A stretch of DNA of 64,000 nt from Nostoc sp. UHCC 0302 (GCF_038096175.1 NZ_CP151099.1:932501-996500); one strand, 5' to 3'. Positions 8,813 through 17,319 are shown, numbered from the stretch's first letter. Numbers and translations: made by a program. The notes: generated from the letters alone by a model not told the origin.

Positions 8813-9553
8813 CTACTGAATTGCTACCGTCATTGTGTAGTTGATTGGATAAGATGCTGGGTTAGTCACTTGAATGTGATAATCCTCAGTTATTGGTAAG
8901 CGTCCATGCCAAGCTTGAGCGCCAGACATATTACCGTTCTCAAGTACAGTACCATCCACCCCAAAAAGGGTTAACCAAGAAGGATTGCTTCCAGGTGAAT
9001 TAACATTCACCGACATCAACTGTCCAGCCTTGGCTGCTGCAAAATAGGAGCGGGAAGTGTGAGGAGCAAGGCTACCACTAATGACTTCAGAAGTAGCTCC
9101 TGGGGTAAATTCAATACGTTGTGTACTAGGTTGTGGAGTATTGGGAACGATCGCTATTCTCAAGTTGTAGTCAACTCCAGCTGGTTTCAGTGCCTCGATA
9201 TAATAATCTTGAGTTTTCGGCAAGCGGCCACGCCAATGAGTGAGGTTTTGAGGTGCGAGAATTAACCGTGTACCATCAGCACCAGACATTGTGAGAAAGA
9301 TAGGAGATTGCGATGAATCTGCTTTGATAGTCATCAATTGGTTAGCATTGGCTCTGATTACATAGCGAACTGGGTAATAGTTTTTGTTGTGATATACCAC
9401 TGTTGAAGTCGCACCTGCTGGAAATTCAATACGTTGTGTTTGATATCCCCAAGGCACTGTGCGAGCAGCAGCAGGTCGGTTCGGTAATACTGCGCCTGCA
9501 ATCCCTAAACCAATAATGCTGAAGCAAATTAGGCTGTTAAGTGTACTTTTCAT
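8813..9553 (-). CDS. secreted protein with two tandem PPC-like beta domains
   Basis: Start at the ATG at 9553, preceded by AAGGTG at six bases. A signal peptide ends near RPAAARTV. Two related domains of about 100 residues follow, each with QRIEF..GATS at the front, a LM(T/S)(I/V) strand, a GxDGT turn and HxGRLP(K/I)T(Q/E)DY near the end, resembling the pre-peptidase C-terminal fold. No protease domain is attached. A decayed relative lies at 12179-12462. Likely periplasmic or extracellular; function unknown. Confidence 0.75.
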   Translation of the reverse strand: MKSTLNSLICFSIIGLGIAGAVLPNRPAAARTVPWGYQTQRIEFPAGATSTVVYHNKNYYPVRYVIRANANQLMTIKADSSQSPIFLTMSGADGTRLILAPQNLTHWRGRLPKTQDYYIEALKPAGVDYNLRIAIVPNTPQPSTQRIEFTPGATSEVISGSLAPHTSRSYFAAAKAGQLMSVNVNSPGSNPSWLTLFGVDGTVLENGNMSGAQAWHGRLPITEDYHIQVTNPASYPINYTMTVAIQ

Positions 9554-9752
9554 GATATTCACCTTGGTTGTAAAAGTTTTGAAGTTAATAGAATGTGTGT
9601 GAGGAATAGGGATCTAATACCAAGCTGTAATTCCTAATTAAGAAGGTCAGGCTACATTTAGGTTTTCAGGCTTCCATTTGTAGCCTTATTTTTAAGAATT
9701 GGTATAACGACTTACTTAAATAAATTGGGCATGGGTACGACTATTTGCCCCT

Positions 9753-10073
9753 TCAAGAATGATTAATATGTTGCTTGATCAAGACTAAAGCAAGCGTATT
9801 TTTTGCCAATGCATCAAGTCTTTGATGTTTATAGGCGGCAAGATAACACAGAGCGCGAAATCGCAAACCCATTAATTCCTCGTACAAAGGATTAAGCTTA
9901 CATAAAGGTGGAATATGAGCGATCACGTGATTGAAAAATTTGATATTCCTTGCAAATGGACAAGTGCCTGGAATTAGTTGACATAATAATTCGGCTTGTT
10001 TATGATTTGAGATTTTGATGGTATTCAGTGTTTGTCGTATCGGATATAGCAAATTTAATTTATGTAGCTTCAT
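9753..10073 (-). CDS. Mo-dependent nitrogenase C-terminus-like small protein
   Basis: A 106-residue protein whose core, with LCQLIPGTCPFARNIKFF and then IPPLCKLNPLYEELMGLRF and ALCYLA, matches the cyanobacterial family called Mo-dependent nitrogenase C-terminal domain (Mo-nitro_C, from memory). Despite the name these are free-standing proteins of unknown role. Two conserved cysteines in the IPxxCPFAR and IPPLCKLNPLY motifs are present. It is complete and unlinked to nif genes here. The upstream region has only a weak resemblance to the shared element (GGCTGAAGATGGATAA near 10157). Confidence 0.8.
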   Translation of the reverse strand: MKLHKLNLLYPIRQTLNTIKISNHKQAELLCQLIPGTCPFARNIKFFNHVIAHIPPLCKLNPLYEELMGLRFRALCYLAAYKHQRLDALAKNTLALVLIKQHINHS

Positions 10074-10348
10074 AGTGAGTTTCCTTGAATCAATCTAAAT
10101 AGTCAGGAATGTGGCTTCTTGGTTTATTCAATCTTCTCTTGGTGTATAGTCTGAGTGGCTGAAGATGGATAAATAAGAAAAAGCTATTGCGAGTAAGCTA
10201 TTACAGTTGTAGATATTACTAATTTCCTCAGCAAGTAATCGCATTTAACTTGCTCCTCTGTTAACCGAAGATAATTTTCAGACGTAAATAAAATTGTCTA
10301 AAAAAGAATTTTGGTAAGCTTTAATTTCTCACAATACTAAATTGTACT

Positions 10349-10492
10349 TTAGTATTGTGTAATAATCCATTGGCACACCAATTTATTATCTTTAACAATC
10401 CAGAGAGCAATTAATTTACCCTTTTTTAGGGATGAGATAGCAATATTTTGAGACGTAGTTATTTGAGAATTATGAGAAGTTAGAAGATTCAT
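10349..10492 (-). CDS. 47-residue small protein
   Basis: Begins MNLLTSHNSQITTSQNIAIS and ends KLVCQWIITQY. The start is well supported: GGAGGAAA lies a few bases before the ATG. The C-terminal part (KKGKLIALWIVKDNKLVCQW) has a beta-hairpin look and resembles a type of short hypothetical protein I associate with Nostoc genomes. A hairpin CACAATACTAAA / TTTAGTATTGTG covers the stop codon. Function unknown. Confidence 0.65.
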   Translation of the reverse strand: MNLLTSHNSQITTSQNIAISSLKKGKLIALWIVKDNKLVCQWIITQY

Positions 10493-10703
10493 GATTTTCC
10501 TCCAAGAATGCCAGTAGTTAATCAAATATTTTTAGCTAGTATGGACAGTGTATTCAAAAGTAGGGACGCGATGAATCGCGTCTGTCAGAAGCAAAAATTG
10601 CTCACTATATAATTCTTGATTCGAAATATATACATACCTCATTCACTTGCAAGTTGCTGTATATGGCCATCCATTCATCAGCTGATTACAAGACCAAGGA
10701 TTG
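10493..10703. other. intergenic, one hairpin
   Basis: Contains the perfect inverted repeat GACGCGATGAATCGCGTC (10565-10582) and no gene. Confidence 0.5.
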
Positions 10704-11252
10704 TTAAAATCGATAGCCAACACCAAATTGGAAGCTAACAGCGTCAGCGTCACTATTTTCATAAGCATTTAAACCATACTTGGCATCACCGAAGGCAATC
10801 ACATTTTTATTCAGTGCAGTTTCTACACCACTGTCTAGTACTACTGAATTACGATTACCTATAGGAGTATCATCTCCTTTTGTGCCAATGAAAGAGTAGC
10901 CAGCACCTGCATAGAGATTCGTATTTTTGGCAACTGGTATATCGTAAGTAATGGTTGGTATCGTTGCGGTTGTTTTATCGTCAAAGAGAAATGAACCGCG
11001 AACTGAAACAGGTGTATTAGGAATAGTAACACGCCCTTGGATATCACCACCCAATTGAGCAGCTTCCTCATGGTGTCCACCACTGGTAACACCTGGGGCA
11101 ATACCAACACCAATGTAGTTTCCTGTCATACCTTGTGAAACTGGAGCCGCAACCGCAGATTTTACAAATGAGAACGTCATTGTGCCAGTAATACCAAGTG
11201 AAAGCATACCAGTTAGTAAAGCTATTTTGGGATTTTTGATTAAACTTTTCAT
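10704..11252 (-). CDS. outer-membrane beta-barrel protein
   Basis: 182 residues: a signal peptide (about 1-35, ending SAVAAPVSQ), then alternating strands with aromatic ends (GNYIGVGIAPG, TNLYAGAGYSFIG, KYGLNAYENS) and a C-terminal phenylalanine (FQFGVGYRF), the usual insertion signal of outer-membrane barrels. The predicted small barrel has roughly eight strands. The shared two-block element lies upstream (11322-11386), which may place it in the same regulon as glsA and the peptidoglycan-binding proteins. Ligand unknown. Confidence 0.8.
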   Translation of the reverse strand: MKSLIKNPKIALLTGMLSLGITGTMTFSFVKSAVAAPVSQGMTGNYIGVGIAPGVTSGGHHEEAAQLGGDIQGRVTIPNTPVSVRGSFLFDDKTTATIPTITYDIPVAKNTNLYAGAGYSFIGTKGDDTPIGNRNSVVLDSGVETALNKNVIAFGDAKYGLNAYENSDADAVSFQFGVGYRF

Positions 11253-11321
11253 CTTCTTTTCTCCTCATTCTTTAGAAGTGATATAACTTTTTGGTCTGTA
11301 AAACCGAAACGCTTAACTTTG

Positions 11322-11386
11322 TATAACTACAGTTTCTAGTTTGGCTAGAGTTATGTGGGTGAAGAAAGATAAGTTAGCAATTAAGT
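11322..11386 (-). promoter_or_regulatory. shared two-block upstream element, site C
   Basis: Plus strand: a diverged block 2 TATAACTACAGT ending at 11333, then the core GGGTGAAGAAAGATAA beginning at 11357 and GTTAGCAATTAAGTTAA. The spacing from block end to core start is the same 24 as at sites A, B and D. Confidence 0.5.
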
Positions 11387-11525
11387 TAAAGAGAAGTTAA
11401 TATCTGAACATTAATAAATAGGGGCATACAGCAAGCAGTACACCCCTAAAGCAAATTTATTACAATTACTCTTTTTAAAATCAGCAAACGGGTAGAATTT
11501 CCCTTTTCATATCTAGATGAACTTC

Positions 11526-12023
11526 CTACGAAACAGGTTCAACAGGTGGAGGAAGAATCTCAATACCATACTTAGGAGCTGTCGTGAGGATCTTTTCCAA
11601 GTCTGCCGGACTTAGAGGTGGTACAGAAATAACTTGATTCGCTGGTCTTCCAACTTCTGCAATAAACTTTTCAAATCCAGCTGGTGTCACCCAAACTAAC
11701 ATCTTTGCAGGTAAAGAGCTTGTGTTAGTAAATTGATGTAATTGTCCTTTAGGAGAGTGCAGAAATGTACCAGGCGTTGCAATTACAATTTGCCCATCTA
11801 GATGAAATTCTAATTCCCCCTCTTGGATATAAAACGATTCATTTTCTTGCAAATGTCGATGAGGAGGCGTACCGCCTCCTTGCGGTGCAATTACTACTTG
11901 GCAGAGGGCATAAGCTTCTCCCGTCTCTTCACCCACTGCTTTGAAGGTATACAGATCCTGAGCAAACCAGTAAGAAGTCCCACCACCGGGTGGTTGTAGT
12001 AAACCTTTTTGTTGAATAGTCAT
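11526..12023 (-). CDS. cupin domain protein
   Basis: The start is the ATG at 12023, preceded by AGGAG at seven bases (165 residues). Single-domain cupin: first motif GGGTPPHRHLQENESFYIQE with the metal ligands H, H and E, second motif HSPKGQLHQFTNTS with the later histidine. A fourth-ligand set typical of dioxygenase-like cupins is therefore present. The C-terminus is proline rich (EILPPPVEPVS). The substrate is not predictable; some relatives are quercetinase-like. Monocistronic. Confidence 0.85.
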   Translation of the reverse strand: MTIQQKGLLQPPGGGTSYWFAQDLYTFKAVGEETGEAYALCQVVIAPQGGGTPPHRHLQENESFYIQEGELEFHLDGQIVIATPGTFLHSPKGQLHQFTNTSSLPAKMLVWVTPAGFEKFIAEVGRPANQVISVPPLSPADLEKILTTAPKYGIEILPPPVEPVS

Positions 12024-12178
12024 TCTAATTCTCCTGAGCAATTACTGTTATGGGTGCATTAAATATCGCAAATGCTTTAGCCTATTCATGTAAGCACAAT
12101 CAGCCCTGTCTACACAAATTTCTACACCCAAGTAAAAATCTGAGTAATGGCTCATGTGTCTATTAAATCTGCCAGATT

Positions 12179-12462
12179 TCAAAAATTGATAAAAGGTGCG
12201 TGAGTTTTATGCAATGGGAAGATTGTCAAATTCAAGGTGTAAGGAGTTGGAACTCCTGTGTCATTCATTACTTTAATAAAGTAATTTTCGGAAGCAGATA
12301 ACCTCTTAAAGACTCTGTATCACTCCCTGGAACAAAATGAATACGTTACGCTGGAAGCACAATAGCAGCAGCAGGTTTTGTTGGTAAACTAAGCAAGGTT
12401 GTTCCTATCGTCCCTGTAGCCAATATACCTGTTAGTAATACATTCTTCAGAATGCTTTTCAT
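12179..12462 (-). pseudogene. decayed relative of the PPC-like secreted protein
   Basis: Starts with a signal peptide (MKSILKNVLLTGILATGTIG..TKPAAA), hits a stop after IVLPA, then continues RIHFVPGSDTESLRGYL and, after a frameshift and loss of the domain middle, ENYFIKVMNDTGVPTPYTLN. These pieces match the first and last parts of a domain of the protein at 8813-9553 (QRIEF..GATS and DYHIQV..YPINYT). One stop, one frameshift and one internal deletion are visible. Confidence 0.75.
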
Positions 12463-12628
12463 GTTTTTTGCCTTTTTTATTCTTTGAGAACTAAACTCAA
12501 GGGTAATGCCGAGAATTTGTACAGTAATTTAGACAATTCTCAACTATAAATTAAATTTAGTACTTGCTAATTGATGGTTGAGGAGCATAAAAATGCTCCC
12601 CAAAAATTTAACACTAATTAAGAATTAG

Positions 12629-12904
12629 TTAATAATTCGGGACTAACGCAGCCCAGGTATTTGCGCCGACAACGCCATCTGGTGAAAGCCCTATTGCTTG
12701 TTGGAAGTTCTTAACAGCAGTAGTTGTTTCATCCAAAAAATTACCAGTTACAGGTAAGGCTGTCCCATCTGGCAAAGTACCATAACCTTCTAAAATTAAA
12801 AGCTGCTGTAAAACGGCAACTGTCAAACTGGAGTAAGTAGGTTGCTGAACTTGTTGCAGATCATCATTAAGATTGGTGATCGCAGTTTTAGTAACAGTAG
12901 CCAT
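12629..12904 (-). CDS. small peptidoglycan-binding domain protein
   Basis: 91 residues with one PG_binding_1 repeat (LTVAVLQQLLILEGYG; TTTAVKNFQQAIGLSPDGVVG; NTWAALVP). No signal peptide is obvious. AGAGGAAAA precedes the ATG. It is related in type to the split gene at 5160-7778, and both carry the shared two-block element upstream. Such proteins bind murein non-catalytically; its role here is unknown. Confidence 0.85.
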   Translation of the reverse strand: MATVTKTAITNLNDDLQQVQQPTYSSLTVAVLQQLLILEGYGTLPDGTALPVTGNFLDETTTAVKNFQQAIGLSPDGVVGANTWAALVPNY

Positions 12905-12964
12905 GAGCGTTTTCCTCTTTTTAATGAGTGTTAATTATGGGTGACTGAGTAACTCAGCACCACT

Positions 12965-13033
12965 AATATTGAGTTTCCTCTTTGCCAACATTTTTGAGGG
13001 TTAAGAAAGATAAGTTAGCTGATAAGATAAGGA
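12965..13033 (-). promoter_or_regulatory. shared two-block upstream element, site D
   Basis: Plus strand: ACTAATATTGAGT (12965-12977), identical to site A, 23 bp, then GGGTTAAGAAAGATAA and GTTAGCTGATAAGATAA (13001-13033). The stretch 13034-13174 holds no gene, except that a frame ending LNKLQAIRDLITAGT on the minus strand may be the tail of a lost gene. Confidence 0.65.
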
Positions 13034-13176
13034 AAATAATGCTTAAGTCAAATTTAGTGCATTTGTACTATTTAAATAAAAAGATAATTCCTGATCTAAT
13101 ACTACAAATTTTGACGAATTTACGTTCCAGCAGTGATTAAATCACGGATTGCTTGCAACTTATTTAAGGTGCAATA

Positions 13177-14311
13177 AACTTGTCCGAAATATTAACTTAG
13201 GAAAAGAAAAATGGTAAAACGTTAGATTGGGCGTCTACCATTTTCCACAATTAGTTATGATTTTAGATTATATACAAAAGTATCCACTACGAACAAAACA
13301 GATTTTAGGGATTAGTTACGAACAATTGCAATCACTGCTAAATTGCGCCTTAAAACGAAATCGATACATCAAAGCTAAACAAGAGAGTCATAAAATTAGA
13401 ATTAATGCGGCTGGTGGTGGTCGTCCCGAAAAGTTATCAACCGAAGAACAAGTATGTTTATGTCTATTTTATCTAAGACAGATGCCAACATTCCAAGTAT
13501 TAGGAATGCTATTTGGTGTTTCCAAAACCGAAGCTAATGATACATTTCACGACTGGATACCAATTCTTCGTGATATATTACCTGCTAGTTTATTAGAACA
13601 AGTATCAAATAATGAAAGTGATTTACTATTTGTTCAAGAAGTATTAACAAATTTTAGGCTATTAGTCGATAGCTTAGAACAGCCAATATATAGGGATTCT
13701 GACCAAAAAGAGCAACAGAAATATTTTTCTGGAAAGAAGAGACAACATACATTAAAAAGTCTGATAATTGGCATACCAGAAGGCAAAGATATTGTAGAGG
13801 TAGAAGTAGGTGTTCCTGGGCCAACAGCAGATATAAAATTGTTTCGTCAATCTCAAAATAAATTTGATAAATCTCAACCCTTTTCAGGTGATAAAGGCTT
13901 TCAAGGAGGTGAGAATATCACTACTCCTCATAAAAAGAAACCAAAACGAGAATTAACTCAACAGCAAAAAGATGAAAATAAGGCTTTATCTAGTAATCGG
14001 ATATTCATTGAACATTTGATTCGATTACTTAAAATATTCCGCATAGCCTCACAAAGATTTCGCTTAAAGCTTGAGACGTATGAGCAGATTATTTTAACAG
14101 TTTGCGGATTAGTTAGGTTAAGAATTGGTAGCTTAGTTCTGCCAACTTAGCTAGTAGCAAAAATCATAAATTTTTAGAAATTAGGAGTTAATTTTTATGC
14201 CTCTAAATTATCACTAACTATCTCAAAGCCTTATAACTACGTATTTACGAAGATATCAAAGTTTTGCCCCAAAGCTTTGAACAGTCTGGCTTTGGAATTT
14301 TCGGACAAGTC
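13177..14311 (+). mobile_element. IS5-family element copy 2, intact
   Basis: 1135 bp with AACTTGTCCGAAA / GACTTGTCCGAAA ends and TA on both sides (13175-13176, 14312-14313). It is in inverted orientation to copy 1. Its right flank is inside a third, diverged copy of the same family, but its left flank is unrelated to that copy, so DNA next to it has been lost. Confidence 0.9.
13227..14150 (+). CDS. IS5-family transposase, copy 2
   Basis: Protein identical to the one at 6603-7526: N-terminal HTH region, DDE blocks VDSLEQPIYRD, GDKGFQGG and NRIFIEH. Intact frame inside an intact element, so probably the active source or the most recent insertion. Confidence 0.9.
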   Translation: MGVYHFPQLVMILDYIQKYPLRTKQILGISYEQLQSLLNCALKRNRYIKAKQESHKIRINAAGGGRPEKLSTEEQVCLCLFYLRQMPTFQVLGMLFGVSKTEANDTFHDWIPILRDILPASLLEQVSNNESDLLFVQEVLTNFRLLVDSLEQPIYRDSDQKEQQKYFSGKKRQHTLKSLIIGIPEGKDIVEVEVGVPGPTADIKLFRQSQNKFDKSQPFSGDKGFQGGENITTPHKKKPKRELTQQQKDENKALSSNRIFIEHLIRLLKIFRIASQRFRLKLETYEQIILTVCGLVRLRIGSLVLPT

Positions 14312-14313
14312 TA

Positions 14314-14609
14314 ATAAAACAAGCATAAACATACCTGCTCTTGGATTAATAATTTTGCTGGACGACCCCCACCAGACGCATTGATTCTAATTTTCTGTCT
14401 TTCTTGTTTAGTTTTAATTTCCTTATAACGATTTATGGCACAATTTAACAGTGATTGGAACTGCTCATAACTAATCCCTAAAATTTGTTTTGTTCGGTGC
14501 GGATATTTCTGGATGTAATCAAAAACCATAATTAATACAGACAAATGGTAGATACTCACTTAAACGTTTTACCATTTTTCTTTTCCTAAGTTAATATTCC
14601 GGACAAGTC
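14314..14609 (-). mobile_element. third, diverged IS5-family copy, only its 5' end left
   Basis: Encodes the first about 82 residues of a related transposase (KYPHRTKQILGISYEQFQSL, then GGGRPAKLLIQEQVCLCLFY), clearly different in sequence from copies 1 and 2. The right terminus CCGGACAAGTC ends at 14609, next to TA. The 3' part is missing where copy 2 is inserted. Confidence 0.8.
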
Positions 14610-15076
14610 TAAGGAATTAAGCGTATAAGTGACTCGTGCAACTGTATGTTTTGCCCCAGCAGCACAATGCGTTTCCCAGTTGGCTTGAGGCGATGGTAGA
14701 GATTTTTTACTTTGCTGACAATCTCCCAAGATAATGAAGGCGAATTCTTACCAATAAAAGAGTGAATATCTCCGAGAATGAAGACTCCATCACCACTAAA
14801 ATTTGCAATGTAATCAAACACATATAATAGTGGGTCAGCGTGTGGTGGTTTCTTATACTCCGCCACTGGCTTAAACATCAAGCCCCCATCAGGTGCAATC
14901 AGACATTGTTCTAAACTGGAAACACCGAGGTTCCAGAAGAACACTGAACTTTTTAACTTATTTTTAGCTTCAGTAGTTAACCACTGAATAATCGTTGCTT
15001 CGTCGGGGGATAGCACATCAAGCGCTGCAATGGGGATTTGTGAATCAAGCGTGGAGAGTAAATTTGAGAGTTTCAT
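14610..15076 (-). pseudogene. N-terminal fragment of a Ycf46-like AAA ATPase, truncated by IS5
   Basis: About 155 residues remain. The features (DPLLYVFDYI, DGVFILGDIHSFIG, GKRIVLLGQNIQLHESLIRL) resemble the region before the Walker A domain of Ycf46-type AAA proteins. The stop codon is made by the IS terminus, so the ATPase core is absent and no continuation was found in the window. Its start overlaps the preceding gene by four bases. It is the last gene of the module that includes DUF1257 and DUF2997. The family call is by pattern memory. Confidence 0.65.
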
Positions 15077-15330
15077 TGTTTTGGTATTTCGTAAGGGACT
15101 GGAGATAATTCGTCATGAGTATTTACGAGTTTGACGATTACCTCATAGACTTCGGCATCGCCGTCAAAAACCTCAGCCATACCATTGCTGTGCGAGTAAG
15201 CGATTGCTGAAACAATGGCATTTAATAGCACACACAAACCCTCAGTGTTTGCTTTAATGATCACGGGCTGGCGTGTTTTCTGTTGTGTGTAAACGTGAAC
15301 AAATGGGTATTCTTTAGCTAATTCGTTCAT
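15073..15330 (-). CDS. hypothetical 85-residue protein in the Ycf46/Ycf35 module
   Basis: No family recognised. The sequence (YPFVHVYTQQKTRQPVIIKA; LCVLLNAIVSAIAYSHSNG) looks like a small alpha/beta protein without membrane segment or signal. Its stop overlaps the next start (ATGA), so it is translationally coupled to the truncated ATPase gene. Confidence 0.65.
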   Translation of the reverse strand: MNELAKEYPFVHVYTQQKTRQPVIIKANTEGLCVLLNAIVSAIAYSHSNGMAEVFDGDAEVYEVIVKLVNTHDELSPVPYEIPKQ

Positions 15331-15372
15331 GATTGGTTTTGAGGGGAAAACTTGTTGATTCCCCCATATTGA

Positions 15373-15579
15373 TTACTGACGCAGGCGTGTTTGACTACTG
15401 TTCGTAGTCCGAAGTTGTTGGGTTTGGGCTTCGTCCTTAAACTCCCGTTCGCCTACAACTCCAAGTGCTTCTTCAAACGGTTGCGTAGCTGATAAACAAC
15501 TCAGCCCCTCAAATCCTTCCGCTTCTACTCGAACTTCACCTGTAGCATTGTCAAAATGAATCAATATCGAACGTTCCAT
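15373..15579 (-). CDS. DUF2997 family protein
   Basis: 68 residues starting MERSILIHFDNATGEVRVEA, the usual form of the cyanobacterial DUF2997 family (R-x-I-x-(I/V)-x(n)-G-x-V-x-V-E-A-x-G-F-x-G), which often sits beside DUF1257 genes. It is three bases from the DUF1257 gene, so it belongs to the same operon. The role is unknown. Confidence 0.75.
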   Translation of the reverse strand: MERSILIHFDNATGEVRVEAEGFEGLSCLSATQPFEEALGVVGEREFKDEAQTQQLRTTNSSQTRLRQ

Positions 15580-15582
15580 GCG

Positions 15583-16032
15583 TTATCTCCTTGTATATTG
15601 CTGTTGTTGCTGATGTCCGCTGAAGGTAAGGCGTAGGGTTTGCAGAGTGCCATTCGTTTCCTGTGCGATCGCGCACTCTCCAAATAGCTCTTGAAGTTCG
15701 ATAGCCTTGGCACGAACCATTCGTTGTCCATAAGCCAGCATTAACTTGTTACTAAAGAAGTCTTGTCCTAAACGCGGGTCTGTCTCGTAGGAGTCGTGTA
15801 TCACGTCATACACCTCACTATCTTGATTCCACTTGAATCCGATGTCTGCACGGGCTTTAATCGTTCGACCAGACACGATAATTTGTGCGCTCCTTCCCTG
15901 GGAGCTACCGTAATAACCTCGCAGTGGTTGTGCTATTTCATGTACTTGCGGATTCAGTTTCAAATCCTGTAAAGCTTGTATCAGACATTCACGGTTAGTG
16001 AGCTTGGTTTTTACTGTTGAGAAATGCGACAT
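15583..16032 (-). CDS. DUF1257 (Ycf35-like) protein
   Basis: 149 residues beginning MSHFSTVKTKLTNRECLIQA, the hallmark of DUF1257/Ycf35 proteins, followed by GYYGSSQGRSAQIIVSG and DIGFKWNQDSEVYDVIHDSY. Complete. It starts an evident cluster with DUF2997, an 85-residue protein and the Ycf46-like fragment. Ycf35 is conserved in cyanobacteria and red-algal plastids without firmly known function. This copy has a Gln-rich end (HQQQQQYTRR) and is probably an accessory paralogue. Confidence 0.85.
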   Translation of the reverse strand: MSHFSTVKTKLTNRECLIQALQDLKLNPQVHEIAQPLRGYYGSSQGRSAQIIVSGRTIKARADIGFKWNQDSEVYDVIHDSYETDPRLGQDFFSNKLMLAYGQRMVRAKAIELQELFGECAIAQETNGTLQTLRLTFSGHQQQQQYTRR

Positions 16033-16172
16033 AATTTATTTCCTGTGGAATTTAAATTGAAGAAATGTGATCAACGTACAAGTGCAATGCCATATGTGAG
16101 CTATTGTGGACATCGCACTTTTAAGACATCGGTAAAGTCAAGAGCGAATGCACGCTCGCTCTTGACCATTTC

Positions 16173-17246
16173 TTACCTAAACTTGAACGACATGACGGTA
16201 GCTTTTGATAAGCCCACATCGCCAGTCGCAATTGATTGCAGATTGCGTTGTTCATCTAACAACTTGGTGCGGATGGAATTTATCTTTTGCTGCAACTGGG
16301 AGCGCGTATCTGAGCCTAGATTCTTGGACTCAATCGCCGGATCATTCACAATTGAATCCAAGTGCGCCATCATCGCCTCCAAACTGCTGCCTGCTTCTGG
16401 ACTAGCATTAGCTAGTAACACTCGAACTTTTTGAAGGTGTTTGTCCATTTTCTTCTTGAACAAGACTGGTTTCCTTCCTGGCTCCCAATCAGCCAGTTCC
16501 TCCAACAACTGCGCGGCGAGTTGTTCACCACCAGCGAGTGCTGACTCACGTAACCGCTGCTCCAGATTTTTGTCATACTGTTGGATGAACTTGGTAATCT
16601 GGTCGAGACATTCGGCTTGCTGCTGGTTAAGTTGCTCAGACAGTGCTGGGATAATCACTGGACGACCTATGATTACCTGGAGATAATCTTCAAGGTCAGT
16701 CAGAGTAGGGAAAGCTCGAAGCAAGTTGGCTTTTACTGATTCTTGCTTGTCCTGCGGTAATTCCCAAGTGTTAAGTGAGAGAAACTGGTCAATCCGCTCT
16801 TGATAATCAAGAAGTCCTGTTTCATAATCAACTTTTAATTGATTACGCAGTCCAGGCGCGATATTATCTCTGATATTGAGAAGTTGACTCCACACCAGGG
16901 GAGCTAAATCAATCGGACAAACCCAATCACCAGTATCACTACTCATCCATTCCTGGACTGAAGCAATCTCTTGTCTGAGTTGGGCGGCGGCTTCATCCAA
17001 CTTCTTAAAGACCTTGATACCCCGTAAACCAACTTCGGAATTTGTTACTTTCACAAGGTCTGATTCGATTTCAGAGACTTCAGCTTTTAAGACATCTGCC
17101 CATTTAGGCGCAGCAGATTTTGTACTTTTCTTCAACTGAATGCGAAATCGAATACGAGTTTTGTTCAACTGTGAGAAATTATGACGTTCAACTACTGCAT
17201 CAGTTAAGAAAGTTGCACTAGCAGCGTGATCAATTGCTTGTACCAT
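16173..17246 (-). CDS. hypothetical helical protein upstream of the Ycf35 module
   Basis: 357 residues, strongly helical and charged, no membrane segment. The N-terminus (TRIRFRIQLKKSTKSAAPKW) is basic; the rest has heptad-like stretches (LAEQ.., EEAAAQLRQEIASVQEW; LRESALAGGEQLAAQLLEEL). I do not recognise the family with confidence. It precedes the DUF1257 gene by 140 bp in the same direction and may be part of the same functional unit as the ATPase. Confidence 0.65.
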   Translation of the reverse strand: MVQAIDHAASATFLTDAVVERHNFSQLNKTRIRFRIQLKKSTKSAAPKWADVLKAEVSEIESDLVKVTNSEVGLRGIKVFKKLDEAAAQLRQEIASVQEWMSSDTGDWVCPIDLAPLVWSQLLNIRDNIAPGLRNQLKVDYETGLLDYQERIDQFLSLNTWELPQDKQESVKANLLRAFPTLTDLEDYLQVIIGRPVIIPALSEQLNQQQAECLDQITKFIQQYDKNLEQRLRESALAGGEQLAAQLLEELADWEPGRKPVLFKKKMDKHLQKVRVLLANASPEAGSSLEAMMAHLDSIVNDPAIESKNLGSDTRSQLQQKINSIRTKLLDEQRNLQSIATGDVGLSKATVMSFKFR

Positions 17247-17319
17247 TTTTGTTAATTCCCCAATTATTACTTTTCACTCTTGTGTAGCGAAGCTCTCTTG
17301 CAAAGGCATATACTGGAAA

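Noticed and set aside
9753-10073. Part of a nif cluster because of the Mo-nitrogenase-like name
   Set aside because: The family is free-standing in cyanobacteria and no nif gene is nearby.
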